64,000 nt of DNA, taken from the NCBI RefSeq assembly GCF_009856825.1, contig NZ_WVTD01000003.1, positions 62,001 to 126,000 on the forward strand, written 5' to 3'. Numbering within the stretch: the stretch's first letter is position 1; each line of letters opens with the position of its first letter. Shown here piece after piece: positions 41,854 through 51,984 of the stretch. The notes beneath the pieces are model-generated. The model worked only from the letters and a program-made list of their open reading frames with translations, did not search any database and was not told the origin of the DNA. A program made the position numbers and the translations under genes. The DNA comes from Novosphingobium silvae (GTDB lineage Bacteria > Pseudomonadota > Alphaproteobacteria > Sphingomonadales > Sphingomonadaceae).

Positions 41854-42074
41854 GCCAGCAAAGTCGCACCATCTCACTCAGCTTCGGAACGCTGCTGATC
41901 GTGGGGCTCCTGGGCTCTGTTCAATTCGAGATCATGGAACGCCTCGATCGCCTGGCTGACACCGCGGACATGCAGATGTGCCTCGAAGCGGTGCGCGTGG
42001 GCATTGACCCACAAAGCCTTCCTCAGCCCTGCAGAACCCTCCGAGCGCCAACCCCTGGCGGGGAAAGCACATGA
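41850..42074 (+). CDS. small membrane protein, early region
   Basis: This 74-residue protein has one hydrophobic segment (ISLSFGTLLIVGLLGSVQF). ATGA overlaps link it to both neighbours. Unknown function. Confidence 0.55.
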   Translation: MSQQSRTISLSFGTLLIVGLLGSVQFEIMERLDRLADTADMQMCLEAVRVGIDPQSLPQPCRTLRAPTPGGEST

Positions 42075-42220
42075 GCGAAGACGCAATTATCACCATCACG
42101 CTGGTCGCCCAGGGTCGGATGGATGATCCCAACGCCCATTTGACGACGCTGTTCACCGGCGCGGCCAGGACGTGGCACGATATTCGGACCGTCGGCGATA
42201 CAAAAGTGACGCTGCAATGA
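42071..42220 (+). CDS. short early-region protein (49 aa)
   Basis: This short frame begins MSEDAIITITLVAQGRMDDP and ends at 42220. It is supported by 4-bp overlaps at both ends in a chain of coupled genes. Function unknown. Confidence 0.5.
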   Translation: MSEDAIITITLVAQGRMDDPNAHLTTLFTGAARTWHDIRTVGDTKVTLQ

Positions 42221-42405
42221 GCAATGACGTGCGCGAAGCCCTTAGCAATGGCTTACTCGCGCTTACGGCCACCATCAAAATGGTATTCTATCGGACTCCT
42301 CATCGACCGGCGCATGTTCTTTCAGTCGAGACCAAGACATTTTCAGCCAGTCATTTGACCAAGCCAAGCCGTACAACTCAGGCACCATGGTCTCCCATTG
42401 CCTGA
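42217..42405 (+). pseudogene. truncated last gene of the early chain
   Basis: A coupled ATG at 42217 opens a frame (MSNDVREALSNGLLALTATI), but after about 20 residues it runs into the 3' end of an oppositely oriented, more AT-rich gene and stops at 42405. I read the first 60 bp as the remains of a phage gene cut off by insertion of that cargo gene. Confidence 0.45.
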
Positions 42406-42946
42406 TTTGATTTTTGACTTCTCTCTCTTCAAGTCGAACGTGATCGCCATGCGTGTAGAACCGCCTCATCAACTTCGTCGCATTGACCGACAACATCGCT
42501 GCGGGCTTGAAGTCGTCACGTGAAACGGCTTCGACGAAATAACCCCGTTCATAAACTAAAACAGCATTCGAGAGTTCGCTTGCATCATTCAATAGATCTG
42601 GAGCGACGATGCAATAAATATCGTCCTGATCGCCTGAACAGCTCCACGTTCCTACCACAAGCTGAATAGCGGCTGAGATACGATCCCATCCATTTTCGAC
42701 GATGTCAGTCGCCAGCTTTGCTGGAATGCCTACGGCGAGGAGTTCGAAAGCGAAAATGAGTTTGAGGACGTGCTCTATTTCATATTCGAAACGAGCGCCT
42801 CGTCCGACGTTGACACCGGTAGGAAAATTTAAGCGTTGCAGCTGTTTGATGCGGGCACGGAAAGTACCCTGGCGATCAGGATCAATCCGAAAATAGGTCG
42901 TGAGCAGCACCTCTAGCCGACTGAATGTCACGCTCAAGTTTGACAC
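42275..42946 (-). CDS. cargo gene of unknown function, lower GC than neighbours
   Basis: This 223-residue protein starts at GTG 42946 with AGGAGG 6 nt upstream. It has a possible DNA-binding N-terminal half (RARIKQLQRLNFP, then EYEIEHVLKLIFAFELLAVG) and a C-terminal part rich in Trp and acidic residues. It runs against the early operon and its base composition is visibly more AT-rich, so it looks like a late acquisition. It could be a lysogenic-conversion or defence gene, but nothing proves that. Confidence 0.6.
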   Translation of the reverse strand: MSNLSVTFSRLEVLLTTYFRIDPDRQGTFRARIKQLQRLNFPTGVNVGRGARFEYEIEHVLKLIFAFELLAVGIPAKLATDIVENGWDRISAAIQLVVGTWSCSGDQDDIYCIVAPDLLNDASELSNAVLVYERGYFVEAVSRDDFKPAAMLSVNATKLMRRFYTHGDHVRLEEREVKNQIRQWETMVPELYGLAWSNDWLKMSWSRLKEHAPVDEESDRIPF

Positions 42947-42958
42947 GAATCCTCCTGA

Positions 42959-43026
42959 ATACAGACACACCTCTATCCCTTGACACGGAAACCGTGCAAG
43001 GACATTAAGAGATACGGATACACCTG
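42959..43026. promoter_or_regulatory. divergent control region with palindrome and direct repeats
   Basis: A near-palindrome, TTGACACGG ... CCGTGCAA (42980-42999), lies midway between two direct repeats, ATACAGACACACCTC (42959-42973) and ATACGGATACACCTG (43012-43026; 12 of 15 identical). The region separates the cargo gene from the excisionase-like gene. Probably operators for one or both. Confidence 0.5.
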
Positions 43027-43046
43027 TAACCAGCGGAGGTAACGAA

Positions 43047-43226
43047 ATGCTTAATGCGGATTTGATTGCGGGGGCCAGCGCAGCCGCCAGCTACGCGGGC
43101 CTCACGCCCCGCGCGATCTATCACCTTGTGGAGCGGGGTCACCTACCTGTTATCCGCAAGGGGAAGCGCCTCTACTTCCGCAAGAGTGAACTCGAAGCCG
43201 CGTTTCGCTCGGAAAATTGCTCATAA
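43047..43226 (+). CDS. excisionase-type HTH protein
   Basis: This 59-residue protein reads MLNADLIAGASAAASYAGLT at the start, then RAIYHLVERGHLPVIRKGKRLYF. This is the helix-turn-helix pattern of excisionase/MerR-like small proteins (DUF/HTH_17). GGAGG lies 8 nt before the ATG. It is probably the excision factor or a regulator of the right-end genes. Confidence 0.75.
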   Translation: MLNADLIAGASAAASYAGLTPRAIYHLVERGHLPVIRKGKRLYFRKSELEAAFRSENCS

Positions 43227-43291
43227 TCGAAAGGCGGTCGAGGACGCGGGTTCCAGCCGCTTCCCCGACCTTGTTCAGCAAGGACTGCTAC

Positions 43292-43657
43292 ATGAACAAG
43301 ATTGATATAACGGCACCCGGCGTCGTTGTCGCCCCGGAACTTTTGGCCGAGATCAGGGAAGGTGCGTGGGACGGGACGGTGACCGTCGAACGCATCTATG
43401 GCTTGGCGTTTGCGATTACTGCTGCGCTGGATGTTGTGGCAAACGAGGCCATGTCGCGCCAGGGCAAGGTGGAGGCCGGCCCGATCACCAACATGCGCGA
43501 GTGGGCGGTGATCTCGTCCTTAATGGATCTGCTGAAAGAGCAGGCCGATGCTTGCGGCGCCTCCTTCGAGAAGGCCGAACTGGCGACAGCGCGGGCGACG
43601 CGCGATCACAGATCCGGCGTGACGGGCAGGCGTTCTGCCATGGGAGAAGCGGCATGA
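43292..43657 (+). CDS. right-end protein of unknown function
   Basis: This 121-residue helical protein begins MNKIDITAPGVVVAPELLAE. It ends in an ATGA overlap with the Rha/KilAC-type gene. No domain recognised. Confidence 0.55.
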   Translation: MNKIDITAPGVVVAPELLAEIREGAWDGTVTVERIYGLAFAITAALDVVANEAMSRQGKVEAGPITNMREWAVISSLMDLLKEQADACGASFEKAELATARATRDHRSGVTGRRSAMGEAA

Positions 43658-44421
43658 TCATTGGGCACACTCCCGTAGGCACCACGCAACGCATGACCTC
43701 GGCTGAGATCGCCCTTCTGGTCGAATCACGCCACGACAAGGTTAAGCAGTCCATCGAGCGACTGGCTGCGCGGGGCGTAATCGTCCAACCCCCAATGGGG
43801 GATGAACCCGAAACCGACGCCTTGGGCCGCACGCGCATCACCAAGGTCTACGTTTTTACCGGTGAACAGGGCAAGCGCGACAGCATCATCGTGGTCGCAC
43901 AGCTTTGCCCTGAATTCACTGCCCGACTGGTCGACCGCTGGGCCGAGTTGGAGGCTCGATCCGCCCAGCCGGTCGCGCTCTCCCGAATGCAGCTGCTGAC
44001 GATGGCAATGGCCGCAGAGACCGAACTCCAGGGCGCCCTGGCCGAACTGGAGGATAGCCGAGAAACTATCGGCTATCTGGAGTGCAAGGTCGAAGAAAGC
44101 GCATCCAAGGTCGAGGCCCTGGGCCTCATCGCCGAGGCCAACGGCAGTTTTTGCCTGACGGATGCGGCCAAGCTCCTCCAGATGCGCCGGATTGATCTCG
44201 AGGCTGAACTGAATGCCCGCGAATGGATATACCGCCGCGCCGGCACCGGCCGCTGGCGTGGCCATGCTCTCAGAGAACGGCAAGGGCTGGTCACCCATAA
44301 GGTGGAGCGCGGCCCGAAGGCTGACGGAACCGAATGGGTCAGTGAACAGGTCCGCATCACGCCAAAAGGGATCGCAAAGCTCGCGGAGATCTTCGGCAAG
44401 ACCTTGGGGGCGGGTTCGTGA
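43654..44421 (+). CDS. Rha/KilAC-type phage regulatory protein
   Basis: This 255-residue protein has a Rha-like N-terminal region (MTSAEIALLVESRHDKVKQS, then KVYVFTGEQGKRDSIIVVAQL). A coiled-coil linker follows, then a C-terminal KilA-C/antirepressor domain (SFCLTDAAKLLQMRRIDLEAELNAREWIYRR, then VRITPKGIAKLAEIF). Such proteins act as antirepressors or control lysogeny. It may affect the CI switch 6 kb away. Confidence 0.82.
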   Translation: MIIGHTPVGTTQRMTSAEIALLVESRHDKVKQSIERLAARGVIVQPPMGDEPETDALGRTRITKVYVFTGEQGKRDSIIVVAQLCPEFTARLVDRWAELEARSAQPVALSRMQLLTMAMAAETELQGALAELEDSRETIGYLECKVEESASKVEALGLIAEANGSFCLTDAAKLLQMRRIDLEAELNAREWIYRRAGTGRWRGHALRERQGLVTHKVERGPKADGTEWVSEQVRITPKGIAKLAEIFGKTLGAGS

Positions 44422-44642
44422 GCAATGCGCCTCGCGGCAACAGTCTGCTTCGCCTCGCGGAGGTGAAGGCAAGGACTGGTCTTTCTCGCACGACGATTTA
44501 TCGCCGCATCAACACCAACACCTTCCCCAAGCCGGTGCGAATCAGCGCCGGGCTCGTCGCCTGGTACGAGTCTGAGATTGACCGCTGGGTGGGTGCGCCG
44601 ATGGACTGGTCCGAACTGTCCTCAAATGAGGCGGGGGTATAA
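44418..44642 (+). CDS. AlpA-family regulator
   Basis: This 74-residue protein begins at GTG 44418 (GTGA overlap). It contains LLRLAEVKARTGLSRTTIYR, then FPKPVRISAGLVAWYESEID, the AlpA/MerR-type HTH. Its stop lies inside the GGGGTAT repeats next to the right end, consistent with control of integrase or excision. Confidence 0.8.
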   Translation: MSNAPRGNSLLRLAEVKARTGLSRTTIYRRINTNTFPKPVRISAGLVAWYESEIDRWVGAPMDWSELSSNEAGV

Positions 44643-44652
44643 AGCGGGGTAT
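44634..44652 (+). repeat. GGGGTAT direct repeats, right end of element 2
   Basis: Two copies, at 44634 and 44646, 12 bp apart and in the same orientation as the left-end copies. They sit about 65 bp inside the right core. Probable arm-type sites of the element 2 integrase. Confidence 0.58.
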
Positions 44653-44716
44653 CGTCCATATGGCCCGCACAAAGCGCCGTTTATTTTTCAGCGTCTTATC
44701 GGCGTAGTTCGATGGG

Positions 44717-44730
44717 CGGCGTCTCCGCCA
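44717..44730 (+). other. attachment core copy 3 (attR of element 2)
   Basis: The third exact copy of CGGCGTCTCCGCCA. It marks the return to chromosome. The next two bases (TG) also match the tRNA flank at copy 1, giving 16 identical bases between copies 1 and 3. Confidence 0.88.
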
Positions 44731-44731
44731 T

Positions 44732-44753
44732 GTGGCCCTCTTCGGAGGGCCAC
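44732..44753 (+). terminator. displaced tRNA-Ser terminator
   Basis: GTGGCCCTC-TTCG-GAGGGCCAC is a perfect 9-bp stem with a TTCG tetraloop, starting one base after the core. Before insertion it would have followed the tRNA directly. The rest of 44754-44856 shows no gene. Confidence 0.62.
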
Positions 44754-44856
44754 GGCGCAAGCGAGCCTCCCAATCCCCTATAATTATGATTTAGCCGGTA
44801 TTCACGATGGCTCCGGCTGTGAGGCGGCTATCGAGCGCGGCGCCTTATGAGCGGGA

Positions 44857-45231
44857 TCAGCGATCCCACCGTGCTGGATCGAGCGGGATTTCGATCGGCG
44901 GCTCCACCGGAAGCCATCCGGCCTGCAGAACCTCGTTGCTCTCCTTGGCTTCCCGGCCTTCTGCGAGCGACCATGTGATGTGGTAGTGGCTGCCGTCTCC
45001 TCGCGATGTGCTTCCGTCGATCTCGATAACGAGAGCTTCCACGCCTTTCTCGTCGTCGGTGTACCCGACGATACGCCCGCAAGTCTGCGTCGGCAGAGGC
45101 GTGGTCTCGTCGGTGCCGAATTTGAGAGTGACGTGGTCGGCCACTAACCTGGGATAGCGCGGCGCGTAATGCTGCAGCAGCACGCTCCGGTGCGGTTCCG
45201 GCAGTTTCCAGCCCGTGATCTTGGTAGCCAC
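44857..45231 (-). CDS. small conserved protein, possible 2H/RNA-repair-like fold
   Basis: This 124-residue protein starts at GTG 45231 with GAGGAGAGG upstream. It contains HVTLKFG and, further on, HYHITWSL, two H-x-(T/S) strands that recall 2H-phosphoesterase or RNA-repair-like proteins. Length and spacing fit that fold only loosely. Function uncertain. Confidence 0.58.
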   Translation of the reverse strand: MATKITGWKLPEPHRSVLLQHYAPRYPRLVADHVTLKFGTDETTPLPTQTCGRIVGYTDDEKGVEALVIEIDGSTSRGDGSHYHITWSLAEGREAKESNEVLQAGWLPVEPPIEIPLDPARWDR

Positions 45232-45365
45232 GGTAGACCTCTCCTCTCTTCCATTTCCCTGCGGCCGCCATGCGTGGCGCACCAGGCGGGGTCAGTCGCA
45301 TGGTCGCGAGCGATGCACAGGAACACGGCCGCGTCCAGCCCGTTGAGACGGGCAAGGAGAGTACG

Positions 45366-45587
45366 ATGGCCGACAAGCAAGACGAAAACCCACAAGCCGC
45401 CAAGCCTGATGTGGAAAGCACGGTCGAGGAATCGATCGGCGGCGTGCAAGGCGAACAGCCCGACCCTGCGCAGACGTCCGGCGCACCCGAGGAAACGGGT
45501 GCCTCGCCCGAGGAGACACCTCCGGATTCCGGCGAGATCGAGTGGGCCAGACAGGTGGTGAAGCGCCCACCGGCTCCCGAGAACTGA
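45366..45587 (+). CDS. acidic disordered small protein
   Basis: This 73-residue protein begins MADKQDENPQAAKPDVESTV and is made almost entirely of Glu, Asp, Pro, Gly and Ala. It is predicted disordered, with no signal peptide. AAGGAGAG lies just upstream of the ATG. Unknown role. Confidence 0.55.
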   Translation: MADKQDENPQAAKPDVESTVEESIGGVQGEQPDPAQTSGAPEETGASPEETPPDSGEIEWARQVVKRPPAPEN

Positions 45588-45612
45588 ACCAGCCCGATCG
45601 GAAGAAGATAGC

Positions 45613-46545
45613 ATGAAACTTGATTTCGCGGCAGAGCGCCTGCCTTTGAACGACCCTGCGCCCCTGCGGCCCGGTGTATCGGGCGAGACCCATCGATTGA
45701 CCGATGTGGTGCTTTGTGCGCCTTCGAACCTGGCGACGGTCCCCTGCTGCTCGGTGACGCGCGAGAGCATTCGCAACGGGTTCTCGGTCTCGATGGCACA
45801 GGCGATGGCGCAACATTCGGCGCTGACACGCACCCTCTCCCAGCGCGGCGTCCGCTGCCACATCGTACCGGCGCACCCCGATCTTGCCGATCAGTGCTTT
45901 ACTCGCGATGTGGCCGTCACGACTCCTTGGGGATTGGTCGGCCTGAACCCCGCCCTTTCCCACCGGCGTAGCGAAGTGGACCAGATGTTCGCGGCGCTCG
46001 CACGTCATGGCGTACAACCTTACGACCGCGTCGTTTCGGGGACGATCGAGGGGGGCGACGTATGCGTCGCAAGACCCGGCCTGCTGATCCTGGGCATGTC
46101 GGGCGAACGCACCACGGCGGAAGGTGCATCCGCGTTTGCGGCTCCGTTCGAGAAGGATGGCTGGCAGGTCCTGCGCTATGCCTTCGACCCGCACTTCCTG
46201 CATCTGGACACCATGTTCTGCATGCTCGATCAGGACCGTGCACTCGCCTGCGTGGACGTGCTGGACGACTGGTTCATCGAGGCCATAACAGCGCAGGGGA
46301 TTGAACTGATCCCCGTCAGCTACAAGGCCTCGCGGCGGCTTGGCTGCAACATCCTTTCACTCGATGGCAAGACCATCCTGATGAGCTCGGTTTCGGCGGA
46401 TGAGGGCTCGTCGGACGGGCGCTCTGTCGCCGACGATGTCCGCAAGGCAGGCTTCGATGTCGTCGAACTCGACATTTCGCAGTTCGCGGCTTGCGGCGGC
46501 GGCATCCACTGCCTGACGATGCCCCTGCGCCGCGAGCCCTGCTGA
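45613..46545 (+). CDS. amidinotransferase/dimethylargininase-like enzyme
   Basis: This 310-residue protein has the penta-repeat fold of guanidino-modifying enzymes. The visible catalytic set includes CFTRDVAV, TIEGGDV, FLHLDTMFCML with the His, and the C-terminal nucleophile Cys in ACGGGIHCLTMPL. Family members hydrolyse dimethylarginine to citrulline or act on arginine and related compounds. It is 26 bp downstream of the acidic protein. The substrate is uncertain. Confidence 0.85.
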   Translation: MKLDFAAERLPLNDPAPLRPGVSGETHRLTDVVLCAPSNLATVPCCSVTRESIRNGFSVSMAQAMAQHSALTRTLSQRGVRCHIVPAHPDLADQCFTRDVAVTTPWGLVGLNPALSHRRSEVDQMFAALARHGVQPYDRVVSGTIEGGDVCVARPGLLILGMSGERTTAEGASAFAAPFEKDGWQVLRYAFDPHFLHLDTMFCMLDQDRALACVDVLDDWFIEAITAQGIELIPVSYKASRRLGCNILSLDGKTILMSSVSADEGSSDGRSVADDVRKAGFDVVELDISQFAACGGGIHCLTMPLRREPC

Positions 46546-46548
46546 CGC

Positions 46549-47292
46549 TCAGGGGCGATCCGTCGCGAAGGTCGCGTCGAAGAACTGGAGCATAGCGCTC
46601 CACGAAGCGTCGTCGGCTTCGCGATCGTAACCCATGCGCGGATCGCCAAGGCCGCCGACAGCGTTATTGGTGAAGCTGTGCAGTGCTCTGCCGTAGATGC
46701 TCATCTGCCAGTCCGCGCCGGCCTGCATCATTTCCGCCTGGAAGCTGGCGACATGTTCGGGCGGAACCAGCGGATCGAGCGCTCCGGTGTACACGGCGAC
46801 CCGCGCTCGCAAGGTATCTGCATCGGCGGGCCGCGCGGTGGTAAGCAGACCATGGAAGCTTGCGACCGCCCTCACTGTCGCTCCGCTGCGGGCAAGTTCG
46901 AGAACCGCGAAGCCGCCGAAGCAGTACCCGAGCGCGACGATCCGATCGGAAGCGACGCCGGGGATCGCGGCAAGGGCGTCGAACCCTGCCCTCACCCGGC
47001 GCCGCAACTGTTCCGGGTCACTGCGGAAGCGCTTGAGCGCCTCCTGCATCGCATCGCCTTCCAACACTTGCCCGCCGCCGTGCATGTCGGCCGCGAGAAC
47101 GACATAGCCAAGCTCCGCGAGCATGCGGCTGTGGCGACGGACATTCCCGCCGATCCCGTCGGCCTCGTGCACGACCAGCACCGCGCGGCCGTTCGCCGGG
47201 CCGACGGGGCGGTAGAGTTCCCCGCGCAGGCGAAGCGAACCGTCGGCGTACTCGTAAGGCTCGCCCGCAGCGGGGGTGGCTGTGTTCACCAT
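46549..47292 (-). CDS. dienelactone hydrolase family protein
   Basis: This 247-residue alpha/beta hydrolase has a nucleophile Cys in LGYCFGGFAVLE. Asp is in GALDPLVPPEH and His in GRALHSFTN, the DLH triad. No signal peptide. The DLH name reflects family only; no aromatic degradation genes are close by. It converges on the dimethylargininase-like gene, 3 bp apart. Confidence 0.85.
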   Translation of the reverse strand: MVNTATPAAGEPYEYADGSLRLRGELYRPVGPANGRAVLVVHEADGIGGNVRRHSRMLAELGYVVLAADMHGGGQVLEGDAMQEALKRFRSDPEQLRRRVRAGFDALAAIPGVASDRIVALGYCFGGFAVLELARSGATVRAVASFHGLLTTARPADADTLRARVAVYTGALDPLVPPEHVASFQAEMMQAGADWQMSIYGRALHSFTNNAVGGLGDPRMGYDREADDASWSAMLQFFDATFATDRP

Positions 47293-47645
47293 GGTTCGGC
47301 TCCTTGAGATGGGGACATTGCCCTGCCCGCTTAATTGATGCTCTGCACGTAATGCTTTGAGCATGTTCCGGTTTCTGCCCGCGAGCAAAAGCGCTCATGC
47401 CCAAAGCACGACAAACCGATCCGACAGCGCGCGCCTCTATCAGGCAGCACCTGTCGAGATCGCATCGCCCGCAACGCAAGCGAGGCGGCGTCAGAACACC
47501 CCACAGCGACTGGTCGGCAGAAGCGCAGGGTTCGTCGCAGATTAAGCTTGCGAGAGTTGATCGACAGCAGGCTTCGGAAACCTTTCGCCTGGGCATGGCG
47601 ATATCTCCGGTAGCAAGTGTTCACGATAATAATCAGGAGTGGATG
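47293..47645. other. 353-bp intergenic region without a supported gene
   Basis: This stretch separates the divergent hydrolase and repeat-protein genes. Open frames within it have poor codon usage and no ribosome site. It presumably holds both promoters; AT-rich sequence appears near 47615-47640 just before the AGGAG of the repeat gene. No RNA gene is recognised. Confidence 0.5.
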
Positions 47646-48232
<587 letters not shown>

Positions 48233-48307
48233 TTACGAAGTCCCTCGATATGGTTGCAACCTCTGCCGACAAGCGCCCGAGCGCTTTACCAGAATGGAAG
48301 AGCTTGG

Positions 48308-49267
48308 ATGGTGCCCACCCTTTCGAGGCAGCAAGAGACGGTTGACCAAAACCAGGCGCTCCAAGCCTTGCTGGTCTGGCTGAAGACCCAGGATTACCGG
48401 TTCATCACGCCGACGCCCGCCACCCATGGGCGCGTGATTGCACGCAACGAGCGCCCGCTCGCGCGCTCCCTGCGGGATGTCTTCGGATGGAACCTGCCGT
48501 TCGAGCCCATCCTGCTGCCCCCGCCTCTGCTGGATAGCCTCGCGCGCGAGGAAGTCATCACGCAAAGCGGCGATCTTCTTCGTAGTGCGGTACGCGTCTC
48601 CTCGCTTGGTGAAGACCTCTATCTGCACTCGTCATACCCCACGACAGATGCGGATGCGGTATTCTTCGGCCCCGACAGCTATCGTTTCGCCGATCTGATC
48701 GAGACCGAACTCGCGGGGCACGCCTCATGCCCTTCGATGCACGTCGTGGACATCGGCACCGGATCGGGTGTGGGCATTGTCGTCGCCGCGCGGCGGTGCA
48801 ATCCGGTCAGGCTGACCGTCACCGACATCAATCCGCGTGCGCTCGCGCTTGCCGGCATCAATCTTGGCGCCGCCGGATACCGTGCCACCTCCATCCTTTC
48901 GCCCAACCTCGACGATGTGACGGATCCCATCGACCTGGCGCTCGCCAACCCGCCGTTCATCATCGACGAAAGCGAAAGGCAGTACCGGAACGGGGGCGGC
49001 GCCAATGGCAGCGACATTTCGGTCACGATGGCAAAGCTGGCGCTGGACAGGCTGGCGCCCAAGGGCAGGCTCATACTCTACACCGGCAGCGCCATCGTGG
49101 AGGGAGAGGACGATCTGCGCGGGAAACTCGAGAACCTCGCAGATGAGGCCGGCTGCTCGCTGCGATACCGCGAGATCGATCCCGATATCTTCGGCGAGGA
49201 GCTTGAACGCCCCGCATACTGCCATGTCGAGAGGATCGCGGCAGTGGCCGCCGTGTTCGAGCGCTAG
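48308..49267 (+). CDS. class I SAM-dependent methyltransferase (HemK/PrmC-like fold)
   Basis: This 319-residue protein has a SAM-binding motif VVDIGTGSGVGIVVA, then VTDINPRALALAGIN, and the N-P-P-F catalytic motif ANPPFII typical of N-methyltransferases acting on amide or amino nitrogen. The N-terminal 150 residues form an unassigned domain. I chose ATG 48308; a TTG at 48254 would add 18 residues. The substrate is unknown. Confidence 0.82.
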   Translation: MVPTLSRQQETVDQNQALQALLVWLKTQDYRFITPTPATHGRVIARNERPLARSLRDVFGWNLPFEPILLPPPLLDSLAREEVITQSGDLLRSAVRVSSLGEDLYLHSSYPTTDADAVFFGPDSYRFADLIETELAGHASCPSMHVVDIGTGSGVGIVVAARRCNPVRLTVTDINPRALALAGINLGAAGYRATSILSPNLDDVTDPIDLALANPPFIIDESERQYRNGGGANGSDISVTMAKLALDRLAPKGRLILYTGSAIVEGEDDLRGKLENLADEAGCSLRYREIDPDIFGEELERPAYCHVERIAAVAAVFER

Positions 49268-49295
49268 GTTCCGCAGGCTCGTCCCCAGCGACAGC

Positions 49296-50384
49296 TTAGC
49301 GTCGAGCCGAGGTGGAAGGCTCGGCGAGCCGCGGCGGCTTTGGTAGTCGAGTTCGCGAGAGGCCCGGGCCAGCATCTCCGGCAAGGACAGCCTCGTACAA
49401 CGCGATGTAGTCTTCCGCCATGCGCCGGACACTGAAGCGCCGCTCCACGCTGCGGCGCACCTGCGCGCGGTCCAGCGCACCCACTTTTGCCACAGCTTCC
49501 ACCGCCTCTTCGGGCGTATCGACGATGAAGCCGTTCACCCCGTCCTCGATGATCTCGGGCATGGAGCCGCGTCTCGTCGCGATGACCGGCGTTCCGCACG
49601 CCATCGCTTCCACGACCGAGAGTCCGAAGGGCTCGTCGAAGTTCACGAGATGAAGCAGCGCCCTCGCCCGGCCAAGCGCGTTCAGGCGGTCCTGCCCTCC
49701 GGCCGGGCCCCAGAACCGGGCAATCTCCCCGTCAAGCCGCGGCTCGACCTCGCTTGCGAAGTAAGCTTCGTCCTGCACGATGCCGTGAAGGTTGATCCGG
49801 CGGCCTGAGCCCCGCGCCACATCGAGCGCCTCGCGCGCGCCCTTGTCCGGGTGGATGCGCCCGAAGAAGAGGAGGTCTTCTCCTCCGTCCGGCTCGAATG
49901 GGAAAGCCTCCAGATCGATCCCGTGGTGGATCGTCGCCGCATAGCGCAGGCGCGGATGGCGGTCCGCATCGCTGATGGCGACGTAGTGGATGCGCTCGTC
50001 GTAAGGTTCGTACATCGGCAGGATCCGATCAGACGAGAACCCGTGGATGGTGGTGACCATCGGCGTATCAACCAGGCGACTGAAAGCGTGAGCCGGAAAA
50101 TCGGCCTGATTATGGATGATGTCGAACTCGTGCGCGCGTTCGAACAGGTGCGCCAGGTGCCGATGTTCCCAGACCTTCGCGTCGACTGTGGGATCGTCGC
50201 AGTACGGCGCAGGAACGACGCCAGCGAGCCGCCCGGCAGTGACGCTATCGAGCGTCGCGAAGAGCGTCACATCCACGCCGCGCGCCACCAGCTCCTCTGT
50301 CCGAAGGCTGGTGACCAGTTCCCAGGGACCATAGTGCCGGGGCGGTGTGCGCCAGGCGATCGGCGCGAGCATTGCGATCCGCAC
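49296..50384 (-). CDS. GT4-family glycosyltransferase
   Basis: This 362-residue GT-B enzyme begins MRIAMLAPIAWRTPPRHYGP, typical of GT4 enzymes. The donor-site motif is FGLSVVEAMACGTPVIA; HGFSS and FFGRIHPDKG are also seen. The GTG at 50384 lies 1 bp after the stop of the GH13 gene, so the two are co-expressed. The pair suggests handling of alpha-glucosides, for example building and breaking an oligosaccharide, but the acceptor is unknown. Confidence 0.85.
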   Translation of the reverse strand: MRIAMLAPIAWRTPPRHYGPWELVTSLRTEELVARGVDVTLFATLDSVTAGRLAGVVPAPYCDDPTVDAKVWEHRHLAHLFERAHEFDIIHNQADFPAHAFSRLVDTPMVTTIHGFSSDRILPMYEPYDERIHYVAISDADRHPRLRYAATIHHGIDLEAFPFEPDGGEDLLFFGRIHPDKGAREALDVARGSGRRINLHGIVQDEAYFASEVEPRLDGEIARFWGPAGGQDRLNALGRARALLHLVNFDEPFGLSVVEAMACGTPVIATRRGSMPEIIEDGVNGFIVDTPEEAVEAVAKVGALDRAQVRRSVERRFSVRRMAEDYIALYEAVLAGDAGPGLSRTRLPKPPRLAEPSTSARR

Positions 50385-50385
50385 C

Positions 50386-51984
<1,599 letters not shown>

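Larger units (their letters stand above)
25092..44730. mobile_element. element 2: defective prophage (about 19.6 kb)
   Basis: It is bounded by core copies at 25092 and 44717. It has its own integrase at the left end, an accessory zone, a lysis cassette, one tail protein, a CI/Cro-type switch, early genes and a Rha/KilAC-type regulator with an AlpA-like gene at the right end. Terminase, portal, protease, capsid, tape measure and baseplate genes are missing, so it cannot make particles on its own. Late and immunity genes meet at tight junctions (36500-36503 and 33105) that look like deletion scars. Confidence 0.88.

Noticed and set aside
46700..47300. Plus-strand frames opposite the dienelactone hydrolase gene
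   Set aside because: The minus frame holds the full catalytic triad and normal length; the plus frames lack starts and motifs.
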